Shown here one piece after another: positions 53,574 through 64,000 of a stretch of 64,000 nucleotides of DNA. The notes under the pieces are model-generated. The model ran no database searches. It had not been told where the DNA came from and worked only from the letters and a program-made list of their open reading frames with translations. The stretch spans positions 58,123,821-58,187,820 of the forward strand of contig NC_083346.1 in NCBI RefSeq assembly GCF_019175385.1. Direction: 5' to 3'. Every line of letters begins with the position of its first letter. The stretch's first letter is position 1. Both the position numbers and the translations under genes were made by a program. This stretch comes from Lycium barbarum. Its lineage: Eukaryota > Streptophyta > Magnoliopsida > Solanales > Solanaceae.

Positions 53574-56327
53574 TGTCACGACCAAATTTAGCTAAGTCGC
53601 GTAGGCACCAACCTTTCCACCTCGGTAGGCGAACCCTCAACCCAATAATAGTAGAAACATGAATAAATAAGTAAATAAGCAGAAAATAAAAAATCACATA
53701 AGTCTAGCGATAATGATATAGAAATATGCAGAAGTAAGGAAAATACACCCCAGAGTCTGGTCTAACCATACAAGAGCATCTAACTAGAATCTATAAGTCT
53801 CGAATTATTAATGATACATCAAAAGTCTGAATATGTCTCGGAATAGCAAATAAGACATAAATAAAAGAATAATCTTCAAGGCGACGGACGTCCTAGTGCT
53901 CACCCTGTAGACTCTAAATAGCAACTCTCGAAACGACTATCAGCCACGAGAAACAGAAGTCAATCCCACCTAGAATTATGCATTCATAAAAGAATACAGC
54001 AAGTGCAGGTCAATACAAACAATTGTACTGGTAGGTATCATAGGCCAACTAAGACTAGTTGACGTATATAAGACAATAAGGTAAGAGAAAACAAGAAAAC
54101 CATAGAGTACAAGTTATGCTTCCAAGAAATTGACACACATAATCAAGCCTTGATGTAACAACTAGCCCCAAGTGAAACAAATATCCAAGTATACCAAAAA
54201 TCAAGTCCCATCAAGACAAATCAACAAGTAGCCCATATCAAATACAGTCCAAGAATATGACCAACACAGTATCCAAATCATAAGCAACCACGAAGATAAT
54301 CATGCAATGCAATATGAGATATGGATGCAATGCAATGCAATGCCTGTACTCTTGTACTCCGATAGCAGAATACCTCCACGGCTCGACAGCACAACCTATA
54401 GGGGCCCGCGAAGTCCAAGCACCGTCACTCTGCACACAGCTCAGAGGACCCAATTATCTATAAGTATCGCAATATCGGTGCTCCATATAGACCCCTCCGC
54501 ACACAGCTCAGAAGTGACTTATCATGTTCCATAATCATCAATGTTCCTTCTCATTTCCATCAATAGTGCCAATCACACAGTATAATAAGATGATATTAAA
54601 TGAATATGGAATGATGTAAGTACAAAAAATGAATAATATTAATTTCAAGTTGTGCCCCACACAACACACCAATATCATCAACAAGTGATCCATACAGTAA
54701 TCGTAATGAATCTTCAATTTCCATAACAATAAGAGCCAACTATCCCAAAATGGCTATACTAATAACGAGGCATACACTAAGTGCCAATATCAATATCAAG
54801 TAATTTCATCTTTTCAATTTACTCCCAATCCACAAACAATCCACCAATTTATACACAACATAACAAACAGGGTCCTATAGAGTCTACGAACCACTAGCCT
54901 GATCAAACAAGTCACAAGCAATACCAAACCCTAAGGAAACATCCAACCCAACTTCATACTCAAATGTTTATAGGAAATCTCCGAAAATATCATCTAAATA
55001 TACGCTTCTCTAGTGGAAGTCTTACCACAAGGGTAAACTGTAACCTACCTGGAAGGCCGAACTGCAATATCACCAACAATCACTCCTTAAACATCTCTTT
55101 CCTTTGAGCCTCGAGATAAAGAAAGTCTAACAAATCTGAATCATGGAATTAGAATAAAAAAGAACATCAAACAAACCCTACTCCTATTCAAGACCCAAAT
55201 CCCCAACCTATGGAACAGGGTTCATGAATTAGAAGGGTGAAATTAGGAATCTAGAGATACCAACATGAAATTAAAGCTCTAGGTGATCAATTCCCATCAT
55301 TATCAAGCTAGACTAACCAACAATTACTGCAAATTCGGATTATATAGAAAACCCCTAATTTGGGTATAAACCCTAACTTTAAATTCACAAATTAAACCTT
55401 GGAAATGGAAGATTCAAGTTACAATAGATAATACCCATCAATATCATGCTAACCCATTCTAAATCCACTAAATAAACTAGGTTTTATCATCATAAGATCA
55501 TTAGAGAAGAAACCCATAAAACCCTTTTTTTGCTCTTACCATTTAAGAGAAATCTAGGCATGGATTATTGATTAGGAAAAGCTAATGAATGATTTAGAGA
55601 CAAGATTGTTACCTTAGAGAAGAAATCAGTGAAAACCCTCCAAAATCGCCTTCTTAGGCCTCAAGAACAAGTATATGAAATGACTTACTGTCTAAGGGTT
55701 TTAACATATGAAAAGGCCTCTGACTCTGCTAATACCGCTTCTACGGCATCAGCGGTCCCGCCTCGACGGCCACTCAGACCGCCACGATGGTCCACTTACA
55801 ATGCCCTTAGTCGCTTTAGTGGTAAAGCGACATTAGAACCAGATTCCCCAAAATAAAAACAATCTCAATCTCAAAATCCCAACTAATACCCGAGGCTATC
55901 TGCTCATAAACCACAGACACAGACACACATAAAAACACACTACGAACGCACTCGTGGCCTCAAAATTCCCAACAGAGGTCTCGTTGATCTAGTCAACTCC
56001 CGATACCTTAATTCCAACTTCCCAGTTCAAGTCCCAAAATGCACTCGAGTGCATTGGGAATCAAACTAGATATGCACACAAGTCCAAAATGACCATTTGG
56101 ACCTCTCAAAACCAACGGGTTCCCGAAAAAAAGGTCTGTTTACCTAAAAGTCAACTTTGAGTCAACCATTTTGCACTTTAAAGCTGAATTCCCTAACACT
56201 TACCCTAATAGAGTTTGATCACCTCGGGAAGTCTGCCAGTGGTCCTCGCTTGTCAAATATGAGCTAATAAATCTTGAAAGGGATCAAAAGGGTCAAAAAT
56301 ACAATAACGACCAAACGGGTTGTTACA
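53574..56327 (-). repeat. Element G 3' LTR (2,754 bp)
   Basis: Plus-strand ends TGTCACGACCAAAT and GGGTTGTTACA. It is a close relative of LTR C on the opposite strand: GCCTACC(G)AGGTGG near the end, GCACACAGCTCAGA repeats (54430-54515), a GCGG/CCGC cluster (55730-55840), hairpins (53979-54030). Confidence 0.9.
53979..54030 (-). other. Twin hairpin element in LTR G
   Basis: On the element's strand CAGTAC (54030-54025), 8-base loop, GTATTG (54016-54011), six pairs with one G-U. Then TGTATTC (53998-53992), 6-base loop, GAATGCA (53985-53979), seven pairs with one G-U. LTR C shows a different sequence at several of these positions. Confidence 0.6.
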
Positions 56328-56361
56328 TTAGATACCAATTAAACAATCGCTCATCCTCGAG
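56328..56361 (-). other. Element G pre-PPT region
   Basis: On the element's strand CTCG-AGGA-TGAG (56360-56349), a four-pair version of the pre-PPT hairpin with one G-U, then GATTGTTTAATTGG leading to the LTR. The PPT itself is poor. Confidence 0.55.
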
Positions 56362-56700
56362 GGACAAGGAAGAGAACGGGGAAAGATACCTGGGTCAACA
56401 ATAATTGGGGTTGTCTTAAAACATATCGGCTTCTCCTACTGCGAAAGATTCTCATCGAACAAAACTGAATCCCAATGAATGATATAGGTACCATAAGATG
56501 GCACTTCTTCGACATAGACACATGGAAGACCGGATGAACACCTGACAATCCTAGTGAAAAACTAACTCATAGGACAAAGGATCAAACAACGGATAGTCTC
56601 AAACGGGCCAGTCACTTCGGGCTCACTTGCCCTTCTTCCCACATCGCATGACACCCTACATGGGTGTAACCCTTCAGAAAAACCTGCTCACTCATTTTAC
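56362..56700 (-). pseudogene. Element G integrase C-terminus remnant
   Basis: In the element's direction: EQVFLKGYTHVGCHAMWEEG-like text (the FLKVSPMKGVMRFG region of other copies, about 56690-56625), then GVHPVFHVSMSKKCH (56545-56500) and degraded basic text that would precede the chromodomain. Multiple stops and frameshifts. Recognised only by comparison with elements A and B. Confidence 0.7.
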
Positions 56701-57725
56701 CAGTCACAACTCTTTAAACCTAACTCAAGCTTTAACTCACATATCCGCATATTTGAATTTCCTTCACAACTGATCCTCGAATAAATGAATTGCTCTACTC
56801 GAATTCTCTGATTTGATAAAACCGTAACTCTGAACATGATTAATAGGCTCCACAAACACTTTCCCAAACCAATGCAATCCTCTGAAACATGGTCACAAAC
56901 CATAGCCCATTCTGAATTGATAAAATACTCTGATTCCACTAACCTTTCTTTCGTACTTACTAAAGTTGTTTCTCGTACCGCGATTCCTTAGAAACATATG
57001 AATACACATACTAAAATTCTGAAACTATAACTTACTCTCTCACCAAAAAGAATCCTTGATTCATCTGAGATCCCATCGCATTTCCATCAAAACTAATCTT
57101 ACTAACATCCAACTAGGCTAGTTCTATGTCTTCTTAAACCTTCAGATCACAATACCGGAGCCATACTACTGAATATCTCATCGAGCCGAGTCCGTTGGAA
57201 CCCAGCTGATCACTAAAGAGACCTCTCGCACAACAGTTCCTGCTCAAATCTGTACTAAGCTCATTGTATACCATTATTCCACCCAAATAACTGTTCTCAG
57301 AAAATATCATCAAATCCACTAGAAACCCTGACAAAGTTTGATAAGTCTGTCACACCTCAAACCTGAGCCAAAACACATCGAATCCTTAATATCTTCCTGG
57401 AAATACAATCATAGACCTTACACTTAACTCAAACAATGTTGATCCTGAATGAATGTATAACTCTCGAATATCACCAATAGTCATTAGAACTGACTTTGAA
57501 TTTCGAAACCAATCACAGTCATACCACGCATAACAAATCCTATCTGACACCCTCGACTCTACAAGTTGAATCCTATCAAAGTTATCAACTTGGTATGGAA
57601 AAGCTATACCTTACGATTCCAATCTTCATGCTTCTCAACCTTTACCCGACACGTAAAGCCGATACAACCCCGAACTTTTCAATGCAAAACCTGGAGCCTA
57701 ATGTAATAATTATTTAACCATCAAA
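56701..57725 (-). other. Element G interior without coding signal
   Basis: Upstream of the chromodomain remnant, where the integrase core should be, I find none of its motifs. Composition resembles the interior of element C. Short ORFs here have no domain. Confidence 0.5.
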
Positions 57726-58230
57726 TGTTACACCCCATATCCTTGAAGAAGCACATATCAAATTTGAAACATAAGTACGTTGAGTTATGGTTAAGTAAAA
57801 CCACTTTGGAATATAAGGAGCAAGCATTATTAAGTATATTTAATGAGTAAAGGATGTATATAAGGTATACCGGAAGGTTTTATAAGGAGATGAGTGGAAG
57901 AAATGAAGTAGTACGACTTTGGAGAAAGGATGGGTAACGTTTTGTGTGAAAATTTTGGTCCAACTTGGGAGTCTAATATCTCTTAGCATATGAAGTGTTT
58001 TAAGGTGTAACAAAAGCCTAAAATGAATTTCGTTGAGTCTAGTTTCCAACGCAACAAACCGCCCCTCGATAGGACATCGGAGTAGAGAATTATGGACGTT
58101 ACAAGTTCGGCTGACAGAGCAGAAACGCGTGCTACAGTACTGATACAGTACCGACTTGCTACAGTGCTGCTACAGTGAATCCGACCCGAATTTGACCCCT
58201 ATATAATAATTATAAAAAAAATTGCTTGAA
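57726..58230 (+). repeat. LTR fragment I, 5' part (TGTTACACCCC type)
   Basis: It starts TGTTACACCCCATATCC after TCAAA. GCTACAGT and TACAGTACTG repeats lie at 58130-58180, followed by CTATATAATAATTATAAA (58200-58215), a TATA-like start. The 3' part is absent; the right limit is a guess. Confidence 0.6.
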
Positions 58231-58380
58231 AAAAATATGATTGAAACGTTCTTGATATGAGGAAAATACTTGTGAAATAATTGACGAAGAGAGGGATAAA
58301 AATAAAGAGAAGAAAATAATGGGTGATGAAGTCTAAAAGTGAAAACTGTTTAGGGAAGTGTAAGTCACTATTATATAGTT
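58231..58380. other. No recognisable feature
   Basis: A/G-rich, likely still LTR I or the J interior. Confidence 0.35.
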
Positions 58381-58862
58381 TCCCTACCCGTCCCCTAGCC
58401 AACATTACAACCCGTTAAAGTCCTATTTGATTCTATTCGAGTACACTTAATTAGTGGATATGTACATAATAGGCAAGCCTATGGTTCTTTACGCATACAT
58501 CTGAACTCTTTTGTGAGTGCGAGGGTTGTGCTTTGGTACTACATCCTTAAATTATATTCATTCTTTGATTTGAGTGTGTGGACTATTTCTTCTTGTGAGG
58601 GCACTTTTTTCATGATAGATAGGTGATGTTGTTGGATTTCTTTGACAGAGTTGGTGAGCGAGCTTAAATTTGATGAGTTAGAGTCCTTCTCTGAGGTTAG
58701 AAGGTTAGAAGTTTGTTGTTCGATTGAGTTGACTTGTATATCTTGCATGATGATCAGGAAATGTATAGTTGATGGTTTGAGTTGCTATCAGGTCTAATGG
58801 TTGGTATAAATAAAAGTGATGGTGTTCCTAGGCTTGATTTATTGAGGGTATGTTTAGTGTTT

Positions 58863-58900
58863 GTTCGAGGACGAACAAAGGTTTAAGTGTGGGGTGGTGA
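58863..58900 (+). other. Element J pre-PPT hairpin and polypurine tract
   Basis: Perfect 5-bp stem GTTCG/CGAAC with AGGA loop, then the G-rich tract abutting TGTTAGGTG at 58901. Confidence 0.75.
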
Positions 58901-60269
58901 TGTTAGGTGTATTTATACGCTTATCCGCCATCTTTTACCCATATTAACTTGTTTTAGAGCTAAATGCATTAAATACACCTAACATCTATTGAATACTTGA
59001 TATGGGACTAATTTGTGCTTTATTGGTGAATCTAGGTACTTTACGTTGAAAATGCTCGGTGCGAAGATGAAGAGATTTAGAGAAAAATTGGATAAAAGCG
59101 GGAAGAAGAAAAAAAGGACAAAAAGACAAGAAAGAGACAAGAAAGGGGACATCATCATTGTCATAATTATTGATGAAACCAAGGCAAAACAAAGGCAATT
59201 ATGCAATTGAACTAGGAAATGAAGATCAAAGTTTCGTATCTGGCAGTAGACCCTTGCTGGGTCAAGCCCATAGCGAGGCACTACCTTGCTGTGTGGCTCG
59301 CTCAGCAAAGCCGCACTTTTCATATTAAAAAAATTCTACCCAATTTATTTTGGACTCGATTATTTCGTTTGGTCTTTTTCCGACACCTGTAAATAGTCCA
59401 TAAGACAGTTTTTAGAGAGCTTCGGACCTAAAGAGAGCTAGGAGCCGCCATGGAGGTCAGAATTTATTGGGTTTTACCTTTTCTTCTCCTTCTTATTACT
59501 TGTTTTTATGTTTCTTTGGATGATTTGTTGTATTCCCTCCATATCTACGTGCAGCTAAACTTCTCGTTCTAGGGTTATGGTAAACCATGAATATTGATGT
59601 TTGATGATTATTTCTTATCTTATTATGAGTTGTTGAGTTTGATTGTTTTTTTAATTTTGTTCATAATTGCTTGATTGTTTGCGCAACATTTAGGTTCTAT
59701 CGACTATCTAATATACATTCTTGGAAAAGATGTTCTTAGATTAGAGAAGGATTAAAGTGGGTGTGATCTGATTATCCCTACAGTTGGGCTAGGATAGGAA
59801 TATATCTAGGTGCCGCGTTAAATCAAATATCGTAAACAAATTGAGTTCTTAACAAGTCAATTCCATAGGAACATAGGCGGCGAACTGTTTTGAATAGGCG
59901 AGTAATAGTTCGGGAGAATACTACGAAAGTTAATAATCCGATTAATTAGGAATCACCGATAATTCGAATTAAGGAGAAATAGTTCGAGAACTCAATAGGA
60001 TTGGTGAACCAACCGCAGCCCTCGAACATTTATCTCATTGATAATATAAAACCCCGTTTTTTCGTTGTTGAAGTTCACTATTTGTTTTCTTTTATTTTTA
60101 ATTAGTTTATAATCATAACTTTCATATATCATATCTTGCGTAGATAATTAGAATCGTTTAATTTGGTTGATGGTTAATCATAAGTCCTTGTTGGTTCGAC
60201 ATCCGATTTCTAGAATCACTATATTACTTGTACGACCATGTATACTTGTGTGTGCGTTTGAGAGCAACA
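58901..60269 (+). repeat. Element J 3' LTR (about 1,369 bp)
   Basis: TGTTAGGTGTATTTATACGC start; the end TATACTTGTGTGTGCGTTTG then AGAGCAACA matches the style of Athila/Tat LTRs, whose next bases are normally a tRNA-Asp PBS. No PBS follows, as expected for a 3' LTR. CCTTGCTG/AGCGAGG-like repeats are at 59250-59315. Confidence 0.65.
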
Positions 60270-60845
60270 ACATGTGCTTACCTGTCTTAGTGTGAAATAT
60301 GAACTAATGGGCATAGTTGGTGAAGCTATGTTGAATTGATGTGATGAGTGTTTAAATTCAATCTTTATATTCTTTATATGTGCTTTCCTTCATTGTCGGC
60401 CTATGATACCTATGGAGTACTAGTGGTTTGTACTCATGCTGCACTTTATTTGGGTGCAGATACCACTCCGAGTTCCAGGCCTCGTGGCTAATTCCCGCGG
60501 TGGTCCATTAGAGTTTTCAGGGTGAGCCAACAGACCTATCAGCAACACTGGATCTCTCTCTATCTTATTTCCCATCTTTTGTTTTCTTTCAAAGATAGTG
60601 ATTACTTACATTATTTCAGACTTGTAATAAATATTTAGATGCTCTTGTAAAAGTTTAGACCAGGTTTTGGGGTTGTAATTATTTAAGTATTTCCGCACTT
60701 AGTTATATTATCAAGTCTGTTAGTAGTACTTTTTCCGTATTTAACTTCCGCATTTCCTTCTCGAAAATGGTTAATTATTTGGGGATGGTTCACCTACCGG
60801 GAGATAGTGTAGGTGCCATCATGATCCGTGAAATGGGTCGTGACA
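60270..60845 (+). repeat. LTR fragment K, 3' part (F/C/G group)
   Basis: From ACATGTGCTTACCTGTCTTA on it matches F's 5' LTR (reverse of 40060-40165), then continues to ...AATGGGTCGTGACA at 60845. It keeps the twin hairpins: GAGTAC (60415-60420), 9-base loop, GTACTC (60430-60435); CTGCAC (60439-60444), 9-base loop, GTGCAG (60454-60459), both perfect. The 5' part is missing on the other side of J. No PBS follows 60845. Confidence 0.8.
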
Positions 60846-62226
60846 GTTTCATCCTTGTTTAAATTCTAGCAGACTAGTTTGGATTCTGTAGTTCAGTATG
60901 GATATAATAGCTGCGAATTTGGAGTTTGGTTGTGCTTTAGGTTTAATCCTAAATATTATTTGAATTCCACTGTAGTTAATTAAGTTATTTTCATGGTGGT
61001 TTCTTTATCGGCTAGTGTTGATTGATTTTCATGTTGTTAAGGTTCACCGTGTGTTTCCTTTTAGCATTGGCCCCTCCCATTTTTAAATTCCACTTATAGT
61101 GTTTTTCTTGGTTCATTCCAGGTAATGGATAAATTGAGTCATTAGTTCAGTGATTTTCCTTCTTATCTTAATGTTTCTTTTGAGTTTTTGCCTATTTTCA
61201 AGTTCATGTAACTTACTTTTGGTTTTAGCTTGAATGAGAAATACTAGTCTGTTTCTCTAGCTCTTTGTATGTTTAAACTTAGGAGTAGGGAGTTAAGCAG
61301 TGCCTAGTGGGTTAGTTCATAATCAGTTCGAACAGAGAGTAAATGTTAACTTGTGCTAAGATTTCGACTCATTTCAAAAGTAATAGCTGTTGGTTTTGCC
61401 CAGATTTTTTTTTTTTAGTTAATAACCTCTTTTATAATCTGTTTCCAAGAATGAGTTCTTTCTTATTCTTGTTAAGTGTGTGTAAACTAAAAGCAATTTT
61501 AGAATTGTTTTCTTATGGTTTAAAAGCGTTCTTTCTGTTTTTTCAAAGAAATGTTTATATTGAACCACAATTGTCTTTGTTTTGACCTTAATAAGTTTTA
61601 TTTCAAATCTTAGTCCCAAGCCCTTTCCCTTTAAAATCTAAGTTTTTCTTAATCTTCTACAAACATGTTTTCAAACTTAGTAAAGTATTACAAAATGGTT
61701 ACTGTTTTCCTTGGTTGATGTATTGATTTTCTGTTTGTTGTTTGAACATTATCAAGGTAGCAAATATTGATATCAGAATTCTTTTGAACAATCAGTAGGG
61801 CATTTTATTTTTTTGTTTACAAGATAAGGCTTTAAATAGCTTAATTCAATCTATGTGTTATGTTAAATGAGCAAGTATAATTCTGTCCATGCACTTTTCA
61901 TCCAGTAAGTGTTAATATCCTTTTATGTATAATATGTGTTTAAAATCTTCTGGTATACTTGACTTGATGTTAGAAGGGACACCAAAAAGAGTACCTTTCT
62001 TCCATGTGAACCCAGAAAAAGAGTACTTTTCTTTTCATATTATAGGGAGAGTACTTTTCTTCCCTATTAATCCAAAAAGAGTACTTTTCTTTTCATTTTT
62101 ACACAAATCTTGACCCTATGTCACTACTGGGTGTATATGTTTAGTAAATATTAACTAAGTGATTCATTCCCATTCTTTACTTGCAAGACAGAGTTTACAA
62201 CAGATTGTTTCAAACTTGTGAAATCT
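60846..62226. other. Unassigned AT-rich sequence
   Basis: T-rich on the plus strand, with no convincing ORF or retroelement motif; it could be old intergenic or intron sequence. It contains a 30-bp repeat (61984-62095). It is flanked by LTR fragments in opposite orientation (K to the left, L to the right). Confidence 0.45.
61984..62095 (+). repeat. About 30-bp tandem repeat, four units
   Basis: GAGTAC(C/T)TTTCTT recurs at 61989, 62021, 62049 and 62079 (intervals 32, 28, 30), each preceded by an A/G-rich run. Confidence 0.8.
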
Positions 62227-64000
62227 TGTATCACAACTCGTGGGTCGAGCAGGCACCCACACAAACCCTAATGGTGGGAGAACCCTTCCCTTTCCTACCA
62301 ATTTTTAGAATATCATGCGGAAGATTTAATAAAATAAGCAGTCTCAAAATCATGTAAATAAATAACTAAGTACGGAATAAATACTACAACATCCTCAGGG
62401 AATCTAGTATGTAACAGTACAAGAGCTACTAAACTACAAGTCTGAAATAACTATAAGTCTAGTAATACAAATATTGTCTCAGAATACAAGAAAAGACAAG
62501 TAATAAGAGAGGAGTCTCTGAGTTGTGGAAGTCCATCAAGAAGCTCACCCTGGAAACTCAGCAAACTTTCCTTGGATTACTCGCAAGAGGCAAAAGTAGA
62601 ATCTGAGATGAACTCTGCACTTAGAAAGAGTACAGTAAGGTAGTATCAATACAAACATTATGTACTACTGGCAGGTATCATACGTCAAAACAAATTAGTT
62701 CGCATATATGAAGAAAGAAATCAACAAATTGACATGTAAGCAGTCAAATACAGTCACTAAGCACATTAACGTAAGACTTACAGTAATATGAATCACAATA
62801 GATCTCAGTAGTCTACAGTCATAGCCTAGGCGGAAACCTCTAGTCGTCGAATCCATCAAGTGTTTAGATAAGTAATTAACAAGCACACAACAACTCAAAT
62901 GAATCATCAACCAAGGAATCAATACGGAAACATACCATGCAATGCAACAACCAGAATCAGTGATATGAGTGGAGGTAATATGAATGCAAGTGCGATGCAA
63001 CGCAACGCACAGGCCAACTGTTTGTTAGCATACACACATGCTACGGGTGGATAACCTCCAAATCTCGATAGTCATGACCTATGGAGGACCCGTAAAGTCC
63101 ATGTACCAGTCATACTGCACACAACCGAGAGATGACTTCTGCAACACTAGTCACTTCGCACATAGCCCAGAGATGACTTCCACAACACTAGCCACTCCGC
63201 ACACAGCCTAGAGATGACTTTCATCTTTCACTTTCTCATCTTACGTTTCCATAATCGTTTTCCATCAATTTATCCATTGGGACCACATCACATTACCATG
63301 AGAAATACAGGATGAAATGCATGCATGAATGTCGAATTCATGTGTGATCATGAGGATGAATAACCATAACAACATCTGTAAATCAACTATCAATACAAAC
63401 TTAATCCCAAATTTATGCAATGCCACGTCCAGAACAATTTCCCTTCGGACCACATAGGTAACATCAAATAATATGTCTATGTGATGCTATATGAAATATG
63501 CATGTAGCAAACACAACAACAAGACGCCTCGGAAGTGACACTTATCATTATTAATATCAAATCAAAGTTCATATCAATGAATCATGTTAGAATGTGTATG
63601 AATGCTACGCATGATATCAATATCAAGTATAAATCATATTCAAATTGCATTCGTGCCTCTACATGAACACACATCACAATACCAATCCTAAATCATTGTT
63701 ATTTCCCTTATCGATGACAAGTGGCAAGATAGGTGAGAGATGAATGCATCACAACAACAACATAGTAAACACGAGACAAGCCTAACATCGCGCAAAAGGT
63801 GACAAGCCCACAAATTCAACAACATTACCAACTTAAGAATATCCATTCCAACTTCATACCCGAAGGCTTAACATGCTTTCTCCATCAATAACTAACTTCT
63901 ACATATGCTTCGCTAATTGAAGTCTAACCGAAAGGTAAACCGTAACCTACCTCAATGCCGAGCTGGTGCCACGAACCGTCAAATGTTAGCCTTGGCCTTC
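62227..64000 (-). repeat. LTR fragment L (F/C/G group), running off the window
   Basis: It starts TGTATCACAACTCG (decayed TGTCACGACCC) and continues with GCAGGCACC...CCACC-type text, a hairpin region around 62650-62680, a 41-bp array (63117-63222) and GTAACCTACCTCAATGCCGA near the end. The element strand is minus; its beginning lies beyond 64000. Confidence 0.75.
63117..63222 (-). repeat. 41-bp tandem repeat in LTR L
   Basis: Units start at 63117, 63158 and 63199, exactly 41 apart: GCACACAACC, GCACATAGCC and GCACACAGCC, each followed by GAGATGACTTC-like text. About 2.5 copies, 890-995 bases from the LTR 3' end. Confidence 0.88.

Larger units (their letters stand above)
53574..57725 (-). mobile_element. 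Element G: 3' LTR and decayed interior of a gypsy element
   Basis: LTR 53574-56327 is followed on the right by the pre-PPT region, a chromodomain-type remnant (56340-56700) and about 1 kb of sequence without coding signal. For a minus-strand element this is the 3' end. It is cut on the right by LTR fragment I at 57726. Confidence 0.78.
58381..60269 (+). mobile_element. Element J: 3' end of an Athila/Tat-like gypsy element
   Basis: The interior to 58900 has no clear ORF. GTTCG-AGGA-CGAAC (58863-58876) and AAGTGTGGGGTGGTGA (58885-58900) form the pre-PPT hairpin and PPT. The LTR then starts. Right flank ACATG (60270-60274) would be one target copy. The host there is an LTR (K), because the flank continues as K sequence. 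The left limit is uncertain. Confidence 0.6.

Noticed and set aside
53574..56327. LTR G as a solo LTR
   Set aside because: Flanks CAACT and TTAGA do not match, and the right side shows the pre-PPT region and integrase end of the same element type.
58539..58748. Minus-strand ORF with Ser/Gln/Lys-rich text before LTR J
   Set aside because: Short, no homology recognised, opposite to element J's strand, probably chance.
60270..64000. K and L as terminal inverted repeats of a DNA transposon
   Set aside because: They are LTR fragments of unequal extent with proper LTR ends; no transposase between them.
1..64000. Endogenous pararetrovirus or other viral insertion
   Set aside because: No coat-movement protein or pararetroviral RT arrangement seen; all pol text fits Ty3/gypsy or Ty1/copia.

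Overview
This is plant nuclear DNA made almost entirely of nested, mostly decayed LTR retrotransposons. A flowering plant, probably a member of the Solanaceae, is suggested by the abundance of chromodomain Ty3/gypsy elements with 1.5-3.5 kb LTRs (TGTTAC... or TGTAACGACC... to ...GTCGTGACA) primed by initiator tRNA-Met, by a SIRE-like Ty1/copia element, and by an Athila/Tat-like LTR. The family assignment to Solanaceae is an inference from element style, not from a marker gene. I see no intact cellular protein gene and no tRNA. The one non-retroelement RNA signal is a diverged 5S rRNA-like sequence inside a retroelement. A fragment of a Ser/Thr/Pro-rich ORF with a leader-like stretch is the best candidate for non-retroelement or accessory coding sequence.

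Layout. 1-4463: 3' end of gypsy element A (+), integrase/chromodomain remnant plus a 3.48 kb LTR. 4464-5627 and 15623-16059: one minus-strand ORF split by element B. 5628-15622: complete but broken Ty3/gypsy chromovirus B (-), both LTRs, PBS, PPT and a perfect 5-bp target duplication ATACT. 16060-21459: element C (+), 5' LTR, PBS and a non-coding interior. 21460-~23390: lone minus-strand LTR S with a 49-bp minisatellite. ~23880-24756: LTR fragment of the F type. 24757-30380: element E (-), 5' LTR through a truncated integrase, inserted in F. 30381-41108: element F (-), broken by solo LTR 1 (30600-32536, TSD TCGAG) and solo LTR 2 (33073-35863, near-perfect TSD). 41451-53573: SIRE-like copia H (+), interrupted in its integrase by element D (41817-51320, -), a large gag-only element. 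53574-57725: 3' LTR and decayed interior of gypsy G (-). 57726-58230: LTR fragment I. 58381-60269: 3' end and LTR of Athila/Tat-like J. 60270-60845: LTR fragment K. 60846-62226: unassigned AT-rich DNA. 62227-64000: LTR fragment L (-).

The most interesting signal is not a gene. About 430-490 bases before the 3' end of nearly every gypsy LTR here, whichever family, lie two adjacent short hairpins whose stems change by compensating substitutions and G-U pairs. The same LTRs share a layout: a cluster of family-specific palindromic or repeated motifs just upstream of a TATA-like box, a conserved GGAAATGCTGCC motif in mid-LTR, a minisatellite about 500-1000 bases from the 3' end, and a hairpin immediately before the polypurine tract. 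I worked by eye; alignments and covariation tests would be decisive.
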